Shown in pieces: positions 26,613 through 36,683 of a stretch of 64,000 nt of DNA. The stretch is from positions 62,001-126,000 of the forward strand of contig NZ_NPBF01000005.1 of the NCBI RefSeq assembly GCF_002272135.1, read 5' to 3'. The notes beneath the pieces are model-generated. The model saw only the letters and a list, made by a program, of their open reading frames with translations. It searched no databases and had not been told where the DNA came from. This stretch comes from Virgibacillus sp. 7505. Its GTDB lineage: Bacteria > Bacillota > Bacilli > Bacillales > Amphibacillaceae. The translations under genes were made by a program, and so were the position numbers. Each line of letters starts with the position of its first letter. Positions within the stretch are counted from its first letter, which is position 1.

Positions 26613-28025
26613 TTGACGGACCTGACAATGGCCCATTGGATGTATCTGGCAGGAACACTTTTGATTATTTTAACGATGCTAGTTCGGCAGAATGTGCTGG
26701 TTCCAGCATTATTGATGACCTTCTTAGTAGGTTGGACGTACACGGGGACGCTTGTGGAGGGACTGCAGGCAACCTTCAGCGCAAGTCTCACAGCTGCCTC
26801 GGAACTATTTAATATCTTCTTAATCATTACCGTTATGACTGCTTTGCTGCAGTCTTTAAAAGCATTACGGGCTGATGAACGGATGATCCGTCCTTTTGGC
26901 TATATTATGACTAACGGCCATACTTCCTTTTGGGTATTGGCATTCATTACGTACTGTATTTCCCTATTCTTTTGGCCTACACCTGCCGTACCGCTCGTAG
27001 GTGCAATTCTGCTCCCTGTTGCAATCAAAGCCGGCCTGCCGCCACTAGCTACTGGTGTGGCAATGGCGATTTCCGGCCAAGGTATGGCCCTTTCTGCTGA
27101 CTATATTATTAAAATCGCACCAATGCTGAGTGCAACAGCCGCTGGTGTAGAGACAGCTGCGGTGGCGGACAAAGCGCTTATATTATCGCTTATCACCGGA
27201 ATCACAGCCTTACTGCTGGCATACTTCCGTATTCGAAAAAAAATCTCTGCCCCTTCCAATGTGCATCTGGAAAGATGGAATGGGAACGATGCGTCCAGTG
27301 AAGCTCATTCAGGTAATAACCCGAGGTTCAGTGTCTTGTTTGCAATTCTGGTGCCTGCTGCCTTTCTTGTTGTCGTTATCTACATGGCCTATACGGCCTT
27401 CAGCAATACAGCTTCTCTTGAGGGCGGGGCAGGTGCTGCTTTAATTGGAGGTGCTGCTATCCTTCTAATGATTGCTGCAGCAGCCGCTTACAATTGGAAA
27501 CAATCCTTGCATAATGTGAGTGACCACTTGGTAGACGGCTTCACCTTTTCTTTCCGGGCAATGGGGCCGGTAATTCCGATTGCAGGATTTTTCTTTTTAG
27601 GAAGCGGAGAAATATCTGCCAGGATATTCGGTCTGGAAGAGGCGGCGCAGGCTCCTTCCTTTCTCTTTGATTTAGTAGAAGCTGGTCAGCACTATATTCC
27701 AGAGAATCCTATTTTCGCCGGATTTGGTTTACTGATAGTCGGCATGGTAACTGGACTGGACGGTTCAGGCTTTTCCGGGCTCCCTCTCGTCGGGGCCCTT
27801 TCAGGCGCCCTAGCACCTGCTGTCGGTATGGATGCCTCTACGCTTGCTGCAATTGGACAAATGGGAGCGGTTTGGGTTGGTGGCGGCACGCTTATTGCCT
27901 GGTCTTCTATTGTAGCGATCGCTGGATTTGCACGGGTGCCGGTGATGGAATTAGTGCGGCAATGTTTTATCCCAGTCGTTACCGGACTTTTACTTTCTAC
28001 CATCATCGGAATTTGGTTATTGTAA
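26613..28025 (+). CDS. Polytopic membrane transporter, family not certain
   Basis: A 470-residue protein with about 11-12 predicted helices. Intramembrane features are the Pro-rich WPTPAVPLVGAILLPVAIKAGLPPL near residues 126-150 with SGQGMALSADYIIKIAP, and the mirrored GMVTGLDGSGFSGLPLVGALSGALAP near residues 380-405. Two similar half-repeats with glycine/serine-rich re-entrant loops recall the ion-transporter/GntP-like fold rather than MFS. A charged cytoplasmic loop (about residues 213-240) separates the halves. The TTG start at 26613 follows aaggaggaacccgc. The substrate is unknown; an organic anion is a guess. Confidence 0.7.
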   Translation: MTDLTMAHWMYLAGTLLIILTMLVRQNVLVPALLMTFLVGWTYTGTLVEGLQATFSASLTAASELFNIFLIITVMTALLQSLKALRADERMIRPFGYIMTNGHTSFWVLAFITYCISLFFWPTPAVPLVGAILLPVAIKAGLPPLATGVAMAISGQGMALSADYIIKIAPMLSATAAGVETAAVADKALILSLITGITALLLAYFRIRKKISAPSNVHLERWNGNDASSEAHSGNNPRFSVLFAILVPAAFLVVVIYMAYTAFSNTASLEGGAGAALIGGAAILLMIAAAAAYNWKQSLHNVSDHLVDGFTFSFRAMGPVIPIAGFFFLGSGEISARIFGLEEAAQAPSFLFDLVEAGQHYIPENPIFAGFGLLIVGMVTGLDGSGFSGLPLVGALSGALAPAVGMDASTLAAIGQMGAVWVGGGTLIAWSSIVAIAGFARVPVMELVRQCFIPVVTGLLLSTIIGIWLL

Positions 28026-28065
28026 GAGATACAGGGACTTTAGACATAAGTGTTTTACCTAAATC

Positions 28066-28119
28066 AAAAACCGTACTAAGTGAGATCTTCTATTATGTGA
28101 AGATTTTAGTACGGTTTTT
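28066..28119 (+). terminator. Rho-independent terminator (long hairpin)
   Basis: AAAAACCGTACTA pairs with TAGTACGGTTTTT around an inner hairpin (ATCTTC / GAAGAT); both flanks are T/A rich, so it may act in both directions. Confidence 0.88.
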
Positions 28120-28175
28120 CCATTACAATGCTTTTATGATTTTAGACTTCTCCTAGGAGGGGGAACAGCAAACGA

Positions 28176-29099
28176 TCATTTATACAGAGCTTGTCTCAGC
28201 TGAGAAGCTCCTTCTGCGACAGCTTGATGCGCTTCCTCTACTTGAGCTGTAAAACCAGCAAACCCATGAATCAGCCCTTCATAATTCTTCACGAAAACAT
28301 CGACACCCTCCTGCTTTAGCTGTTCAGCATAAGCCAGTGCTTCATCCCGCAATGGATCATATTGAGCTGTCAAAATAGCTGCAGGCGGCAATGTATGGAG
28401 CAGCTCAGAGTGAACAGGCGATGCATATGGATTAAAACGGTCTGCTTCCGTCCGGTAATAATGACTGCGGAACCAATGCATTAAACGTTTGGTCAATAAA
28501 AAGCCTTCCGCATTTTCACGCAGCGAAGCCGGCTCTTCTCCGATATATCCCGTCGATGGGTATAGAAGCAATTGGAATACAGGTTTTTGTCCGCTTCTTT
28601 CCTCTGCCAGCAGACATACAACTGTTGCCAGATTCCCACCTGCACTATCCCCACCGACAGCTATTTTGTTGTGTTCGATTCCTAACCCTTCTGCATTGGC
28701 GGTTATCCATTGGTAGGAATCATACGCATCTTCCACGGCTGCCGGGAATTTATGTTCCGGTGCCAGCCGGTAATCTACCGAGATCACTGTACAATCTGCC
28801 AGATTGGCAATCTCACGGCAAGTTGCATCATGTGATTCAATGCTGCCGACAACCCAGCCGCCGCCATGATAAAAGACCAATGCTGGCTGCACCTTATTTT
28901 CAGAACGATAGATACGGATCGGCAGCACCCGATCATTTAATTCGATTTGACGGTCTTCAACTTTAGCTACTTCTTGTTTCGGTCCATCATCCTGCATTCT
29001 TGCTTGGTTGCGAAACTGTTCGGGTGAGACCGTTTCAAGCGGTATCGGCTGAGCATTCACTTCTTTCAAAAATGCTTGTATTCTTGGATTCAATGCCAT
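28176..29099 (-). CDS. Alpha/beta hydrolase, HSL-type esterase
   Basis: A 307-residue esterase of the hormone-sensitive-lipase group. The oxyanion-hole motif HGGGW is at residues 78-82, the nucleophile Ser152 is in GDSAGG, the acid is the Asp of YDPLRDEA, and the catalytic His is in IHGFAGF. It lacks a signal peptide, so it is cytosolic and likely acts on short-chain acyl esters. The ATG at 29099 follows aaaaaggggga; an upstream frame to 29180 has no ribosome site. It is a single-gene unit divergent from the MFS gene at 29223. Confidence 0.9.
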   Translation of the reverse strand: MALNPRIQAFLKEVNAQPIPLETVSPEQFRNQARMQDDGPKQEVAKVEDRQIELNDRVLPIRIYRSENKVQPALVFYHGGGWVVGSIESHDATCREIANLADCTVISVDYRLAPEHKFPAAVEDAYDSYQWITANAEGLGIEHNKIAVGGDSAGGNLATVVCLLAEERSGQKPVFQLLLYPSTGYIGEEPASLRENAEGFLLTKRLMHWFRSHYYRTEADRFNPYASPVHSELLHTLPPAAILTAQYDPLRDEALAYAEQLKQEGVDVFVKNYEGLIHGFAGFTAQVEEAHQAVAEGASQLRQALYK

Positions 29100-29222
29100 G
29101 ATAGTTCCCCCTTTTTCCATTCTTTTTTCCACTATCTTACTGTAATTTAAACATGGGTGCTTTGCAGCACCCTCTAACAAGGTTTACAATAAGATAATTC
29201 CATACTGACAGGAGTACAGCTT

Positions 29223-30419
29223 ATGAAGAAATCAACGTATATCTGGTTAGGCATTGCTTTATTCGCAGCAGCACTGAATTTACGCCCGGCAATCAACTCC
29301 ATTTCACCGCTTATTGAAATCATTCAATCGGAATTACATATGAATGCATCCAGCGCAAGTCTGCTCACTTCCATACCCGTTTTATGTATGGGGATCTTCT
29401 CACCGGTTGCCGCCAAGTTGGCCAATCGCTTCTCGCTTGAATATGTGATCGGCTGGTCCTTAGCCGTCATTGGCATCGGTACCATCATTCGCCTGTTCAC
29501 TCATACTTCCTTCTTCCTTCTGTCAACTGCATTCCTGGCAGGAATCGGTATTGCAGCTGCAAGCCCCCTGCTTTCCGGGTTCATCAAAAAATACTTTCCT
29601 GATAGCAGTGCGTTTATGATCAGCATTTATACTGCTGCCTTAGCTGTTGGTGCCGGCATGGCTTCCGGGGGTGCAGCACCGATTCAGCATATTGTTGATT
29701 CCTGGCAAGTCTCTTTGGCTGCCTGGTCATTATTAGCACTTGCAGCAATCATAATATGGGTCCTCGTCGTATTGCCTCAAAAAAAGAAGGATAGGGCAAT
29801 CCAAACATTCGGCGGCGCAGAGAAACTGCCTTGGAACCAGTGGAATGCCTGGCTGCTTACCTTTTCCTTCGGTGGTATGTCGTTTATTTTCTATTCGTTG
29901 ACTGCTTGGCTCCCCCCAATTGTAGAAAATATGGGGTACAGCAAAATCTATGCAGCCAACTTGCTCGTCATATTCATGCTTCTGCAAGTACCTGCTAACC
30001 TAGCCATACCTTATCTGCTGAAGAAGATTCCGAGCCGTCTCTTCTGGCTTGTAACGGCCGCCCTTTTCGAATTGATCGGCTTTGGGATGATCTCCTTATC
30101 CTTCCTCCCTTGGCTGGCAGCTTGTTTCATCGGCCTCGGGGCCGGCGGTTTGTTCGCTATGAATTTGCTGCTTCCGATCGATGTGACAACAACCCATCAG
30201 GCAGCAGCCTCCTGGTCTGCCATGGTGCAGGCAGTCGGCTATATCCTCGGATCATTCGGCCCTGTTATTCTAGGGGCTGTCAATGATATGACCGGAAGCT
30301 TTTCTTATTCCATATTTGTATTGATAGCTGTGAATCTTTTGATGATCGTGATGCAGGTTCTCTCCGTCAAACGGAACTTCAAGCAAGAAAAAGTTGCCTC
30401 CAGACCAAAAATTGGATGA
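29223..30419 (+). CDS. MFS transporter, CynX/NimT-like
   Basis: A 398-residue protein with 12 predicted helices. The opening helix ALNLRPAINSISPLIEII matches the CynX/NimT group of the major facilitator superfamily (LRP.itsv.P). A short charged loop (QKKKDRAIQTFGGAEKLPW) separates the two six-helix halves near residue 185. The late motif LLPIDVTTTHQAAASWSAMVQAVGYILGSFGP is also typical. Relatives export small anions or drugs. The substrate is not evident. The ATG lies behind a weak caggag site. Confidence 0.85.
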   Translation: MKKSTYIWLGIALFAAALNLRPAINSISPLIEIIQSELHMNASSASLLTSIPVLCMGIFSPVAAKLANRFSLEYVIGWSLAVIGIGTIIRLFTHTSFFLLSTAFLAGIGIAAASPLLSGFIKKYFPDSSAFMISIYTAALAVGAGMASGGAAPIQHIVDSWQVSLAAWSLLALAAIIIWVLVVLPQKKKDRAIQTFGGAEKLPWNQWNAWLLTFSFGGMSFIFYSLTAWLPPIVENMGYSKIYAANLLVIFMLLQVPANLAIPYLLKKIPSRLFWLVTAALFELIGFGMISLSFLPWLAACFIGLGAGGLFAMNLLLPIDVTTTHQAAASWSAMVQAVGYILGSFGPVILGAVNDMTGSFSYSIFVLIAVNLLMIVMQVLSVKRNFKQEKVASRPKIG

Positions 30420-30433
30420 TTAGCAGTTTGCTA

Positions 30434-30464
30434 GATTGGGTATCTTATTACTACAAACCCAATC
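30434..30464 (+). repeat. Inverted repeat in the leader of the 38-residue ORF
   Basis: GATTGGGT and ACCCAATC are perfect 8-base complements with a 15-base loop. There is no T run, so it is more likely a leader structure than a terminator. Confidence 0.4.
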
Positions 30465-30482
30465 ACAAGGAGGATTCAAATC

Positions 30483-30599
30483 ATGAGTTCATTAACAAAA
30501 GACGTTTTCACAACATATGCCGAGGAAGATACATTCGAGCTGGAGCCCTACTTAGATCATCTGTTTGAATTGAATGAAGAAGAATCCGATAATGAATAA
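30483..30599 (+). CDS. 38-residue acidic peptide
   Basis: A short frame beginning MSSLTKDVFTTYAEED and ending EEESDNE. It has 12 acidic against 1 basic residue and no Cys. A strong ribosome site (caaggagg, 9-base spacing) and an immediate terminator flank it, so it is likely a real gene. The Glu/Asp-rich tail and central ELEPYLDHLFEL helix do not match a family I know. It lies between an MFS gene and the glucarate operon without obvious link to either. Confidence 0.6.
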   Translation: MSSLTKDVFTTYAEEDTFELEPYLDHLFELNEEESDNE

Positions 30600-30602
30600 A
30601 TA

Positions 30603-30640
30603 AAAGAAGCAGCGGCTGCGGAACCGCTGCTTCTTTCTAT
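30603..30640. terminator. Bidirectional Rho-independent terminator
   Basis: A perfect 12-bp stem (AAGAAGCAGCGG / CCGCTGCTTCTT) with an 8-base loop lies between the small ORF and the convergent FadR-type regulator. The minus strand continues TTTTATTTATT. Confidence 0.9.
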
Positions 30641-31350
30641 TCACCTTTTTTCTCCTGCTGTCCTTCGAGAATCTTCTTCTGCACAAAGCGCAGATGCTCA
30701 TACATTGCTGTATGCGCTTTGTATGCATCTCTTTCCTTCAATGCTTCATATATACGCTTGTGATGTGCTACTGTCTTTCCTTTTTCCCTTACAATGATAT
30801 GGTTATTGATTTTTGCATGATATAAGAGAAGCGAGTGAATCATACCATCGAGAATCAGGTTATTCGCACTTAAGGCAATGATCCGATGAAATCGTTTATC
30901 CGCCTGTCCGTAGTTATTGTCCTGTGATTCCTCGATTTCCACGATCGTTTCATATAGTTCTTCCAGCTGTTCGTCGGTAATCTTCTCCGTTGCGATAGTA
31001 ATCAGTCCGAGTTCCAATACGATCCTTGCCTCGATGATCGCTTGGATATTATCACTTGCTAAATTAAGCATATCCGAGAAAGGTGCCGAGCCAACCTTCA
31101 GATTGAAATAAGTGCCCTCCCGTGTTTTGCGTGTGATGATGCCGAGGGTCTCCAATGCACTCAAGGCTTCACGCAAAACAGTACGGCTCACGCCGAGGAT
31201 CGTGATAAATTCCGCTTCGGTGGGCAGTTTGTCCCCCGGCTTCAGCTGGCCGCTCGATAGCAGATGCAAAATCCGTTCCACGACTTGTTTGGATAATGTT
31301 TTTCTGTTGACGTGCTCCACGTTCATTTGCAATGGGTCTCTCTCCATCAT
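30637..31350 (-). CDS. FadR/GntR-family regulator of glucarate use
   Basis: A 237-residue regulator. The winged helix covers residues about 15-80 (LSKQVVERILHLLSSGQLKPGDKLPTEAEF, then GVSRTVLREALSALETLGII). An all-helical FCD effector domain follows from about residue 95 (IQAIIEARIVLELGLITIATEKI) with metal-type His residues in DKRFHRII. It is the last gene of a kdgD-aldDH-gudP-gudD-regulator cluster in the same order as B. subtilis ycbCDEFG, so it corresponds to YcbG and probably senses glucarate/galactarate or a pathway intermediate. The start is one of two ATGs at 31350/31347 behind aaaggtg; the longer frame to 31467 lacks a site. Confidence 0.87.
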   Translation of the reverse strand: MMERDPLQMNVEHVNRKTLSKQVVERILHLLSSGQLKPGDKLPTEAEFITILGVSRTVLREALSALETLGIITRKTREGTYFNLKVGSAPFSDMLNLASDNIQAIIEARIVLELGLITIATEKITDEQLEELYETIVEIEESQDNNYGQADKRFHRIIALSANNLILDGMIHSLLLYHAKINNHIIVREKGKTVAHHKRIYEALKERDAYKAHTAMYEHLRFVQKKILEGQQEKKGE

Positions 31351-31451
31351 GTCCAACACCTTTATATGTGATAAACCTATGATACTGGGAATGGCACTAA
31401 AATACAAACGCATACAAAAGAGCCGCTCATAAAGATGCGACTCCGAATCTA

Positions 31452-32816
31452 TCATCGAACAAGACAAGGCTTCTTGTTATCGAATTTCCAATCCCTGATC
31501 AAATATTGCATGGCTGCAGCGTCATTCCGGGCACCAAGTCCCATCGATTTATACAGCTTATGGGCTTCTTCTACCTGCTCCATGTCAATCTCGATTCCCA
31601 GACCAGGCTTATCGGGTACCGCTAGCTTTCCTTCGATAATTTCATATGGCTCTTTTGTCAATCGCTGTCCATCCTGCCAGATCCAATGTGTATCGATAGC
31701 TGTGATATTCCCAGGTGCAGCTGCCGCAACATGTGTGAACATAGCCAAAGATATGTCAAAATGATTATTGGAATGCGATCCCCAGGTAAGTCCCCACTCA
31801 TGGCACATCTGCGCGACCCTTACAGAGCCCTGCATCGTCCAGAAATGCGGATCGGCAAGCGGAATGTCTACTGCCTGCGACTGGATGGCATGCCCCATCT
31901 GACGCCAGTCAGTAGCAATCATATTCGTGGCAGTCGGCAGTCCCGTAGCTCTGCGGAATTCCGCCATAATCTCGCGTGAGGAATAGCCGTTCTCAGCCCC
32001 GCAAGGATCCTCTGCATATGCCAGGATAGCATGCTTGCCTTTACAGAGGCGAATTGCCTCATCCAGGGACCATGCCCCATTCGGATCAAGTGTTATCCGG
32101 GCATCCGGGAATCGTTTGGCTAATGCCTCAATTGCTTGTATTTCCTCTTCACCAGCAAGTACTCCGCCCTTTAGCTTGAAATCCCGGAAACCATACTTTT
32201 CATATGTTGCCTCTGCCAGACGTACGATGGCTTCTGGTGTCAATGCTTCTTCATTGCGTAAACGGAACCAATCCGATTTTGCATCAGGCTCACTCTTGTA
32301 CGCAAGATCTGTCTGTCCGCGATCGCCGACGTAGAACAAATATCCAAGCACATCCACTTCGCTGCGCTGCTGTCCTTCGCCTAAAAGCGCAGCGGCTGGA
32401 ACTTGCAGGAACTTGCCGAGCAAGTCGAGGAGTGCCGCCTCCAACGCTGTCACTGCATGGATCGTTGTGCGTAAATCAAAAGTTTGTTCACCACGGCCTC
32501 CTGCATCTTGATGAGCGAATTGCTGTCTTACTTGGTTGAGGATTGCTTGATAAGAGGCGATTGACTCCCCAATTACAAAGGCTTTCGCTTGTTCAAGCGT
32601 CTGTCTGATCTTCTCTCCGCCCGGTACCTCCCCAACACCAACAGCACCAGAATTATCTCTGAGAATAACGATGTTACGTGTGAAATATGGGCCGTGTGCA
32701 CCGCTCAAATTAAGCAGCATACTATCCCGGCCAGCCACCGGAATCACTTGCATCTCTGTAACAGCTGGCACGTGACTTGATTTCTCTGCTTTTATATTCT
32801 CTGATACTTGGTTCAT
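31452..32816 (-). CDS. gudD: Glucarate dehydratase
   Basis: A 454-residue enolase-superfamily enzyme that dehydrates D-glucarate (and L-idarate) to 5-keto-4-deoxy-D-glucarate. It shows the FKLKGG motif with the Lys-x-Lys base near residue 213, metal ligands in LDPNGAW, AEDPCG and the N-terminal capping domain, and the partner base in [13 protein letters not shown] near residue 345. The length is normal for GudD. It lies 18 bases behind gudP in the glucarate operon and is co-transcribed with it. Confidence 0.94.
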   Translation of the reverse strand: MNQVSENIKAEKSSHVPAVTEMQVIPVAGRDSMLLNLSGAHGPYFTRNIVILRDNSGAVGVGEVPGGEKIRQTLEQAKAFVIGESIASYQAILNQVRQQFAHQDAGGRGEQTFDLRTTIHAVTALEAALLDLLGKFLQVPAAALLGEGQQRSEVDVLGYLFYVGDRGQTDLAYKSEPDAKSDWFRLRNEEALTPEAIVRLAEATYEKYGFRDFKLKGGVLAGEEEIQAIEALAKRFPDARITLDPNGAWSLDEAIRLCKGKHAILAYAEDPCGAENGYSSREIMAEFRRATGLPTATNMIATDWRQMGHAIQSQAVDIPLADPHFWTMQGSVRVAQMCHEWGLTWGSHSNNHFDISLAMFTHVAAAAPGNITAIDTHWIWQDGQRLTKEPYEIIEGKLAVPDKPGLGIEIDMEQVEEAHKLYKSMGLGARNDAAAMQYLIRDWKFDNKKPCLVR

Positions 32817-32834
32817 ATTTCAATCCCCTTCCAG

Positions 32835-34184
32835 TTATTTTGTTGGCGCTTCCAATTCTACGCGTTCGATTTTTCCAACGATGAATAGATAACTTAGGAT
32901 GGCAACAAGTGCATTGGCTCCTACGAATATTAGTGCACCATTAAAGGAACCTGTTGCATTTACGATGTATCCAATGATGATCGGCGTTGTGATGGAAGCA
33001 ATGTTTCCGAATGTATTGAAAAGCCCTCCGCTGACACCAGCTGTCTGCTTCGGAGAGGTATCCGAAACGACTGCCCAGCCTAAAGCACCAAAGCCTTTCC
33101 CGAAGAAAGCGAGTGACATGATAACTACCACAAGCCATTCTGCATCGACATAGTTACAAATGATCATAGTGCAGGAAAGCAGCATTCCGATGATAATCGG
33201 AGTCTTACGCGCAATCGTCAAAGAAAGATTTTTCCGGAGAAGGAAGTCGGAGAACATCCCGCCAAGGATTCCCCCGAGGAAACCGCAAATTGCTGGCAGA
33301 GAAGCAATGAACCCCGCCTCTAGAATAGACATGCCGCGCCCTTGAACCAAATAAACCGGGAACCAAGTCAGGAAGAAGTAGGTCAGTGTTGTGATACAAT
33401 ACTGCGCGATATAAATACCAATCAGCATCCGCTTTTTCAACAGCTGTTTAATGAATGGCCACTGAGATTGCTTCTCCCCAGTGTTTTCCTTCTTCTGATC
33501 CATATCCACGACTCCGCCGCCAGCTTCGATATAATCGATTTCCGCTTGGTTTGCCCGCGGATGCTCACGCGGATTACGGATCACTTTCAGCCATACAAAT
33601 GCCAAAGCGATACCGATTGCTCCCATTACATAGAAGACAGACTCCCAGCCGAATCTGTAAGTCAGCCATCCCATCAGCGGTGAAAAGATGACAAGTGCGA
33701 AATACTGAGCTGAATTGAAGATAGCTGATGCTGTTCCCCGTTCATTACTCGGGAACCAAGCTGCGACAACTCGGCTGTTTCCCGGAAATGACGGCGCTTC
33801 AGCAAAACCGACAAGGAAACGAAGAGCAAATAAGACGATAATGGCAGTTCCTGCGGCAAAAAAGCCGATTGCTCCTTGCAGCAAAGTGAAAATTGACCAG
33901 AACAAAATGCTCATTCCGATAACAAGCTTGGAACCGAATTTATCCAGCAATATCCCGCCTGGTATTTGCCCGACTACATAAGCCCAGCCGAATGCAGAAA
34001 ACACATAACCCATACTGACAGCATTCAATCCGAGGTCTGACTGCAATGCATCTCCCGCTATACTGATCGTTGCTCGGTCAGCATAGTTGACGGATGTGAC
34101 TAAAAACAACATCATGACGATAAACCAACGGACCTTCGATTTCTTCATCTGTGAATTCTGCAGGTTATCTCTGACTTTATCCAT
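32835..34184 (-). CDS. gudP: Glucarate/galactarate MFS transporter
   Basis: A 449-residue member of the anion:cation symporter branch of the MFS with 12 predicted helices. The N-terminal signature VTSVNYADRATISIAG (about residues 30-45) is the GudP/GarP/ExuT pattern. A charged central loop (about 215-240) holds a run rich in Asp, Lys and Glu. It should take up glucarate with protons. The ATG at 34184 is preferred because gcggagga touches the ATG at 34193. A cre box lies 23 bases upstream, between this gene and the dehydrogenase. Confidence 0.92.
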   Translation of the reverse strand: MDKVRDNLQNSQMKKSKVRWFIVMMLFLVTSVNYADRATISIAGDALQSDLGLNAVSMGYVFSAFGWAYVVGQIPGGILLDKFGSKLVIGMSILFWSIFTLLQGAIGFFAAGTAIIVLFALRFLVGFAEAPSFPGNSRVVAAWFPSNERGTASAIFNSAQYFALVIFSPLMGWLTYRFGWESVFYVMGAIGIALAFVWLKVIRNPREHPRANQAEIDYIEAGGGVVDMDQKKENTGEKQSQWPFIKQLLKKRMLIGIYIAQYCITTLTYFFLTWFPVYLVQGRGMSILEAGFIASLPAICGFLGGILGGMFSDFLLRKNLSLTIARKTPIIIGMLLSCTMIICNYVDAEWLVVVIMSLAFFGKGFGALGWAVVSDTSPKQTAGVSGGLFNTFGNIASITTPIIIGYIVNATGSFNGALIFVGANALVAILSYLFIVGKIERVELEAPTK

Positions 34185-34206
34185 ATGCTTCATTCCTCCG
34201 CTCTAT

Positions 34207-34220
34207 TGTAAGCGTTGTCA
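34207..34220 (-). promoter_or_regulatory. cre box upstream of gudP
   Basis: On the minus strand TGACAACGCTTACA fits the CcpA box pattern TGNNANCGNTNNCA. It lies inside the operon, between the dehydrogenase stop and gudP, so CcpA could block elongation or an internal promoter. Confidence 0.75.
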
Positions 34221-34254
34221 ATATTCAAGAAGGAAAAAGGGCCGAAATAGCCCT

Positions 34255-35721
34255 CTATCCTTTTACAAATACAGTCTTGATGCTCGTAAAGAACTCCTTG
34301 GCAGCTTCTCCCTGCTCTCTCGAGTGGGAGCTTGATTGCTTCATTCCGCCAAATGGAGCCTGCAGCTCTACTCCGGCACTTTCCGCATTGACACGGACAA
34401 GCCCTGCTTCCATATCTTCCACGAACTGCAGGAATCGTCCAATGTTCTTCGTGAAAATAGATGCACTTAACCCGAATTTTACATCATTCGCCACATCTAT
34501 TGCTTTTTCCTCCGAATCCACCTTGATCAAAGCGATGACAGGGCCAAAAATCTCCTCTTGAGCAATCACCATGTCATTGGTTACATCCTCAAAGATAGTC
34601 GGCTGGACGTAAAAGCCTTTCCCATAATCTCCATCTGTCAGCTGCTCACCACCCAGGATAAGCTTAGCTCCTTCTTCCATACCTTTTTGGATATAGTGAA
34701 GGCAGTTTTCCAGCTGCGCTTTACTTGCTATCGGACCAAGCCACACGTCCTGCTCGAGACTGTTGCCAATCGTGATTTCCTTCGTCTTTTCAATCAGTCT
34801 ATCCCGGAATGCTTCATATATCGGCTCTTCTACTATGACTCTGCTTGTAGCAGTACACTTTTGACCCGTGGATCGGAATGCACCGCTGATTGTTGCATCC
34901 ACTGCCTGTTCGATATCTGCATCAGCAGCTACAATGACCGGATTTTTCCCGCCCATCTCCAGCTGATACTTTGCTCCTCTCTCCAACGCCGTCAAACCAA
35001 TGCCTTTACCGACATTATTGGATCCAGTGAAGGTAATACCATTTACCTTCGGATGCTCGGCCAACCCTTTCCCGATGACAGAACCCGCACCAGTAACCAG
35101 ATTGATGACGCCTTTTGGAAAACCTGCCGCTTCAAAGCACTCGATTATTTTGATTGCTGTAATAGCAGTTTCAGAAGCCGGCTTAAACACGATGGTATTG
35201 CCGTAAATAAGCGCAGGCGCCATTTTCCAAATGGGAATTGCAACAGGGAAGTTCCACGGAGCAATGACACCGACAACTCCTAAAGGAACTCGCGTTGTAT
35301 ACATGAAGGCTCCAGGATCGGTCGATGGAATAACATCACCTGTTTTCCGCATCCCCTCCGCTGCATAATACTTCAGGATGGCAATACCGCGCTGCGTTTC
35401 ACCGCGAGCTTCCGGCAATGTTTTTCCCATCTCTTTTGTGGCCGTTTCGGCAATCTCCTCGGCACGTTCCTCCAGGATAGCTGCAGCCCGATAAAGGAAC
35501 TCTCCTCTGGCAGCACCGGATAAGCTTCGCCATTCCTTCCGTGCTGTATCCGCTGCTTCAACTGCCGATTCCAAATCGACTGTTGTGGAGCTCTGGATCT
35601 GACCAACAGGGTTGCTGGTATCTGCAGGATTAATGACTGTGATCTGTTCTGCTGATTCTGATTCCTGCCATTCTCCATTGATAAAGTTACGGTATACATT
35701 CGTTGTTACATTTGTAGCCAT
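34255..35721 (-). CDS. 2,5-dioxovalerate (alpha-ketoglutarate semialdehyde) dehydrogenase
   Basis: A 488-residue NAD(P)-dependent aldehyde dehydrogenase. It has the cofactor loop [10 protein letters not shown] near residue 231, general base Glu255 in LEMGGKNP, and the catalytic Cys289 in GQKCTATS. In the glucarate pathway the KdgD product 2,5-dioxovalerate is oxidised to 2-oxoglutarate. Its position between kdgD and gudP, as for B. subtilis YcbD, supports that role. It starts 3 bases after the kdgD stop (stop at 35725, start at 35721) with aaaggagag overlapping the kdgD end. Confidence 0.92.
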   Translation of the reverse strand: MATNVTTNVYRNFINGEWQESESAEQITVINPADTSNPVGQIQSSTTVDLESAVEAADTARKEWRSLSGAARGEFLYRAAAILEERAEEIAETATKEMGKTLPEARGETQRGIAILKYYAAEGMRKTGDVIPSTDPGAFMYTTRVPLGVVGVIAPWNFPVAIPIWKMAPALIYGNTIVFKPASETAITAIKIIECFEAAGFPKGVINLVTGAGSVIGKGLAEHPKVNGITFTGSNNVGKGIGLTALERGAKYQLEMGGKNPVIVAADADIEQAVDATISGAFRSTGQKCTATSRVIVEEPIYEAFRDRLIEKTKEITIGNSLEQDVWLGPIASKAQLENCLHYIQKGMEEGAKLILGGEQLTDGDYGKGFYVQPTIFEDVTNDMVIAQEEIFGPVIALIKVDSEEKAIDVANDVKFGLSASIFTKNIGRFLQFVEDMEAGLVRVNAESAGVELQAPFGGMKQSSSHSREQGEAAKEFFTSIKTVFVKG

Positions 35722-35724
35722 GTA

Positions 35725-36669
35725 TTAGCTCTCCTTTATCTCTGAGATTTTCTCTTTACGCGGATATTTGTCCAGTGCCTTCGAAAGGATCTGTTCCATT
35801 TCGTTATAGTGCTCTTTTGTTACTGGTACAACCGGAGGACGTACATACCCTCTTGTCTGCAAGCCGATGATCTCCATCCCTGCTTTGATCAAGGAAACGG
35901 CGTAGCCTTTGCGTTGTTTCCTTATACTGTTGATTGGCAGGATGACATCTGCATATAATGCATCCAGCGTATCCTGGTCGCCTGCTAGCAGCGCCTCATA
36001 ATACATTCGGGAAATATGCGGGATATAATTTGAAATAGCCGAGGAATAAGTTGTTATCCCGAGCGGGACATAAGCAGGCATTGTGACCTCCGCCATCGGC
36101 ATACCGTTCAGGAAGTCAAGTCTCCCCTTAAATTCCTGCGTCAGACAAATATTCAAATCCATATTCCCGATGCCATCCTTAAACCCCTTCAGTTGGGGAA
36201 AAGCCGCCAGCCGTCTAACCGTCTCGACAGAGTAGACAGCATTATCCCTTTGATAGATAATCGCATCCAAGTCTGGTGCACTCTCGAATATTTCTTTTGC
36301 ATACTGATAAAGTCCTTCCTGCTCCCCTTGAATCAGATAAGGCGGAAGCAGCAAAAATCCGTCAGCACCTTTTTCCTCTGATATCGCAGCAAGTTCAACA
36401 GCAGTACGGAGATTACCGCCGACTCCCGTGTAAATCGGAACCTTGCCAGCAACTGCTTCCATCGCTGTATCCAGCATCGCTTCATACTCTTTCCTATCCA
36501 AAGATTGGAATTCACCGGATCCACAAGCGATATAAATAGCATCCAGACCTTCTTCTACCAGAAAGTGGACATTTTCAAATAGTGCTTGTTCATCAAGCTT
36601 TCCAGCTTCGGTAAATGGTGCCACCGGAAACCCTAGAATACCTTTGGCTATTCCTGTTGATTGTCCCAT
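35725..36669 (-). CDS. kdgD: 5-dehydro-4-deoxyglucarate dehydratase
   Basis: A 314-residue TIM-barrel enzyme of the DapA/NAL family that dehydrates and decarboxylates 5-keto-4-deoxyglucarate to 2,5-dioxovalerate. It shows GSGEFQSLDRKEY near residue 50, the tyrosine in AIIYQRDNAV near residue 139, and the Schiff-base lysine in GFKDGIGN near residue 164. The ATG at 36669 follows gaggaggtacact; a frame to 36684 has no separate site. It is the first gene of the glucarate operon, downstream of a sigma-A promoter and a cre box. Confidence 0.94.
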   Translation of the reverse strand: MGQSTGIAKGILGFPVAPFTEAGKLDEQALFENVHFLVEEGLDAIYIACGSGEFQSLDRKEYEAMLDTAMEAVAGKVPIYTGVGGNLRTAVELAAISEEKGADGFLLLPPYLIQGEQEGLYQYAKEIFESAPDLDAIIYQRDNAVYSVETVRRLAAFPQLKGFKDGIGNMDLNICLTQEFKGRLDFLNGMPMAEVTMPAYVPLGITTYSSAISNYIPHISRMYYEALLAGDQDTLDALYADVILPINSIRKQRKGYAVSLIKAGMEIIGLQTRGYVRPPVVPVTKEHYNEMEQILSKALDKYPRKEKISEIKES

Positions 36670-36683
36670 AGTGTACCTCCTCA

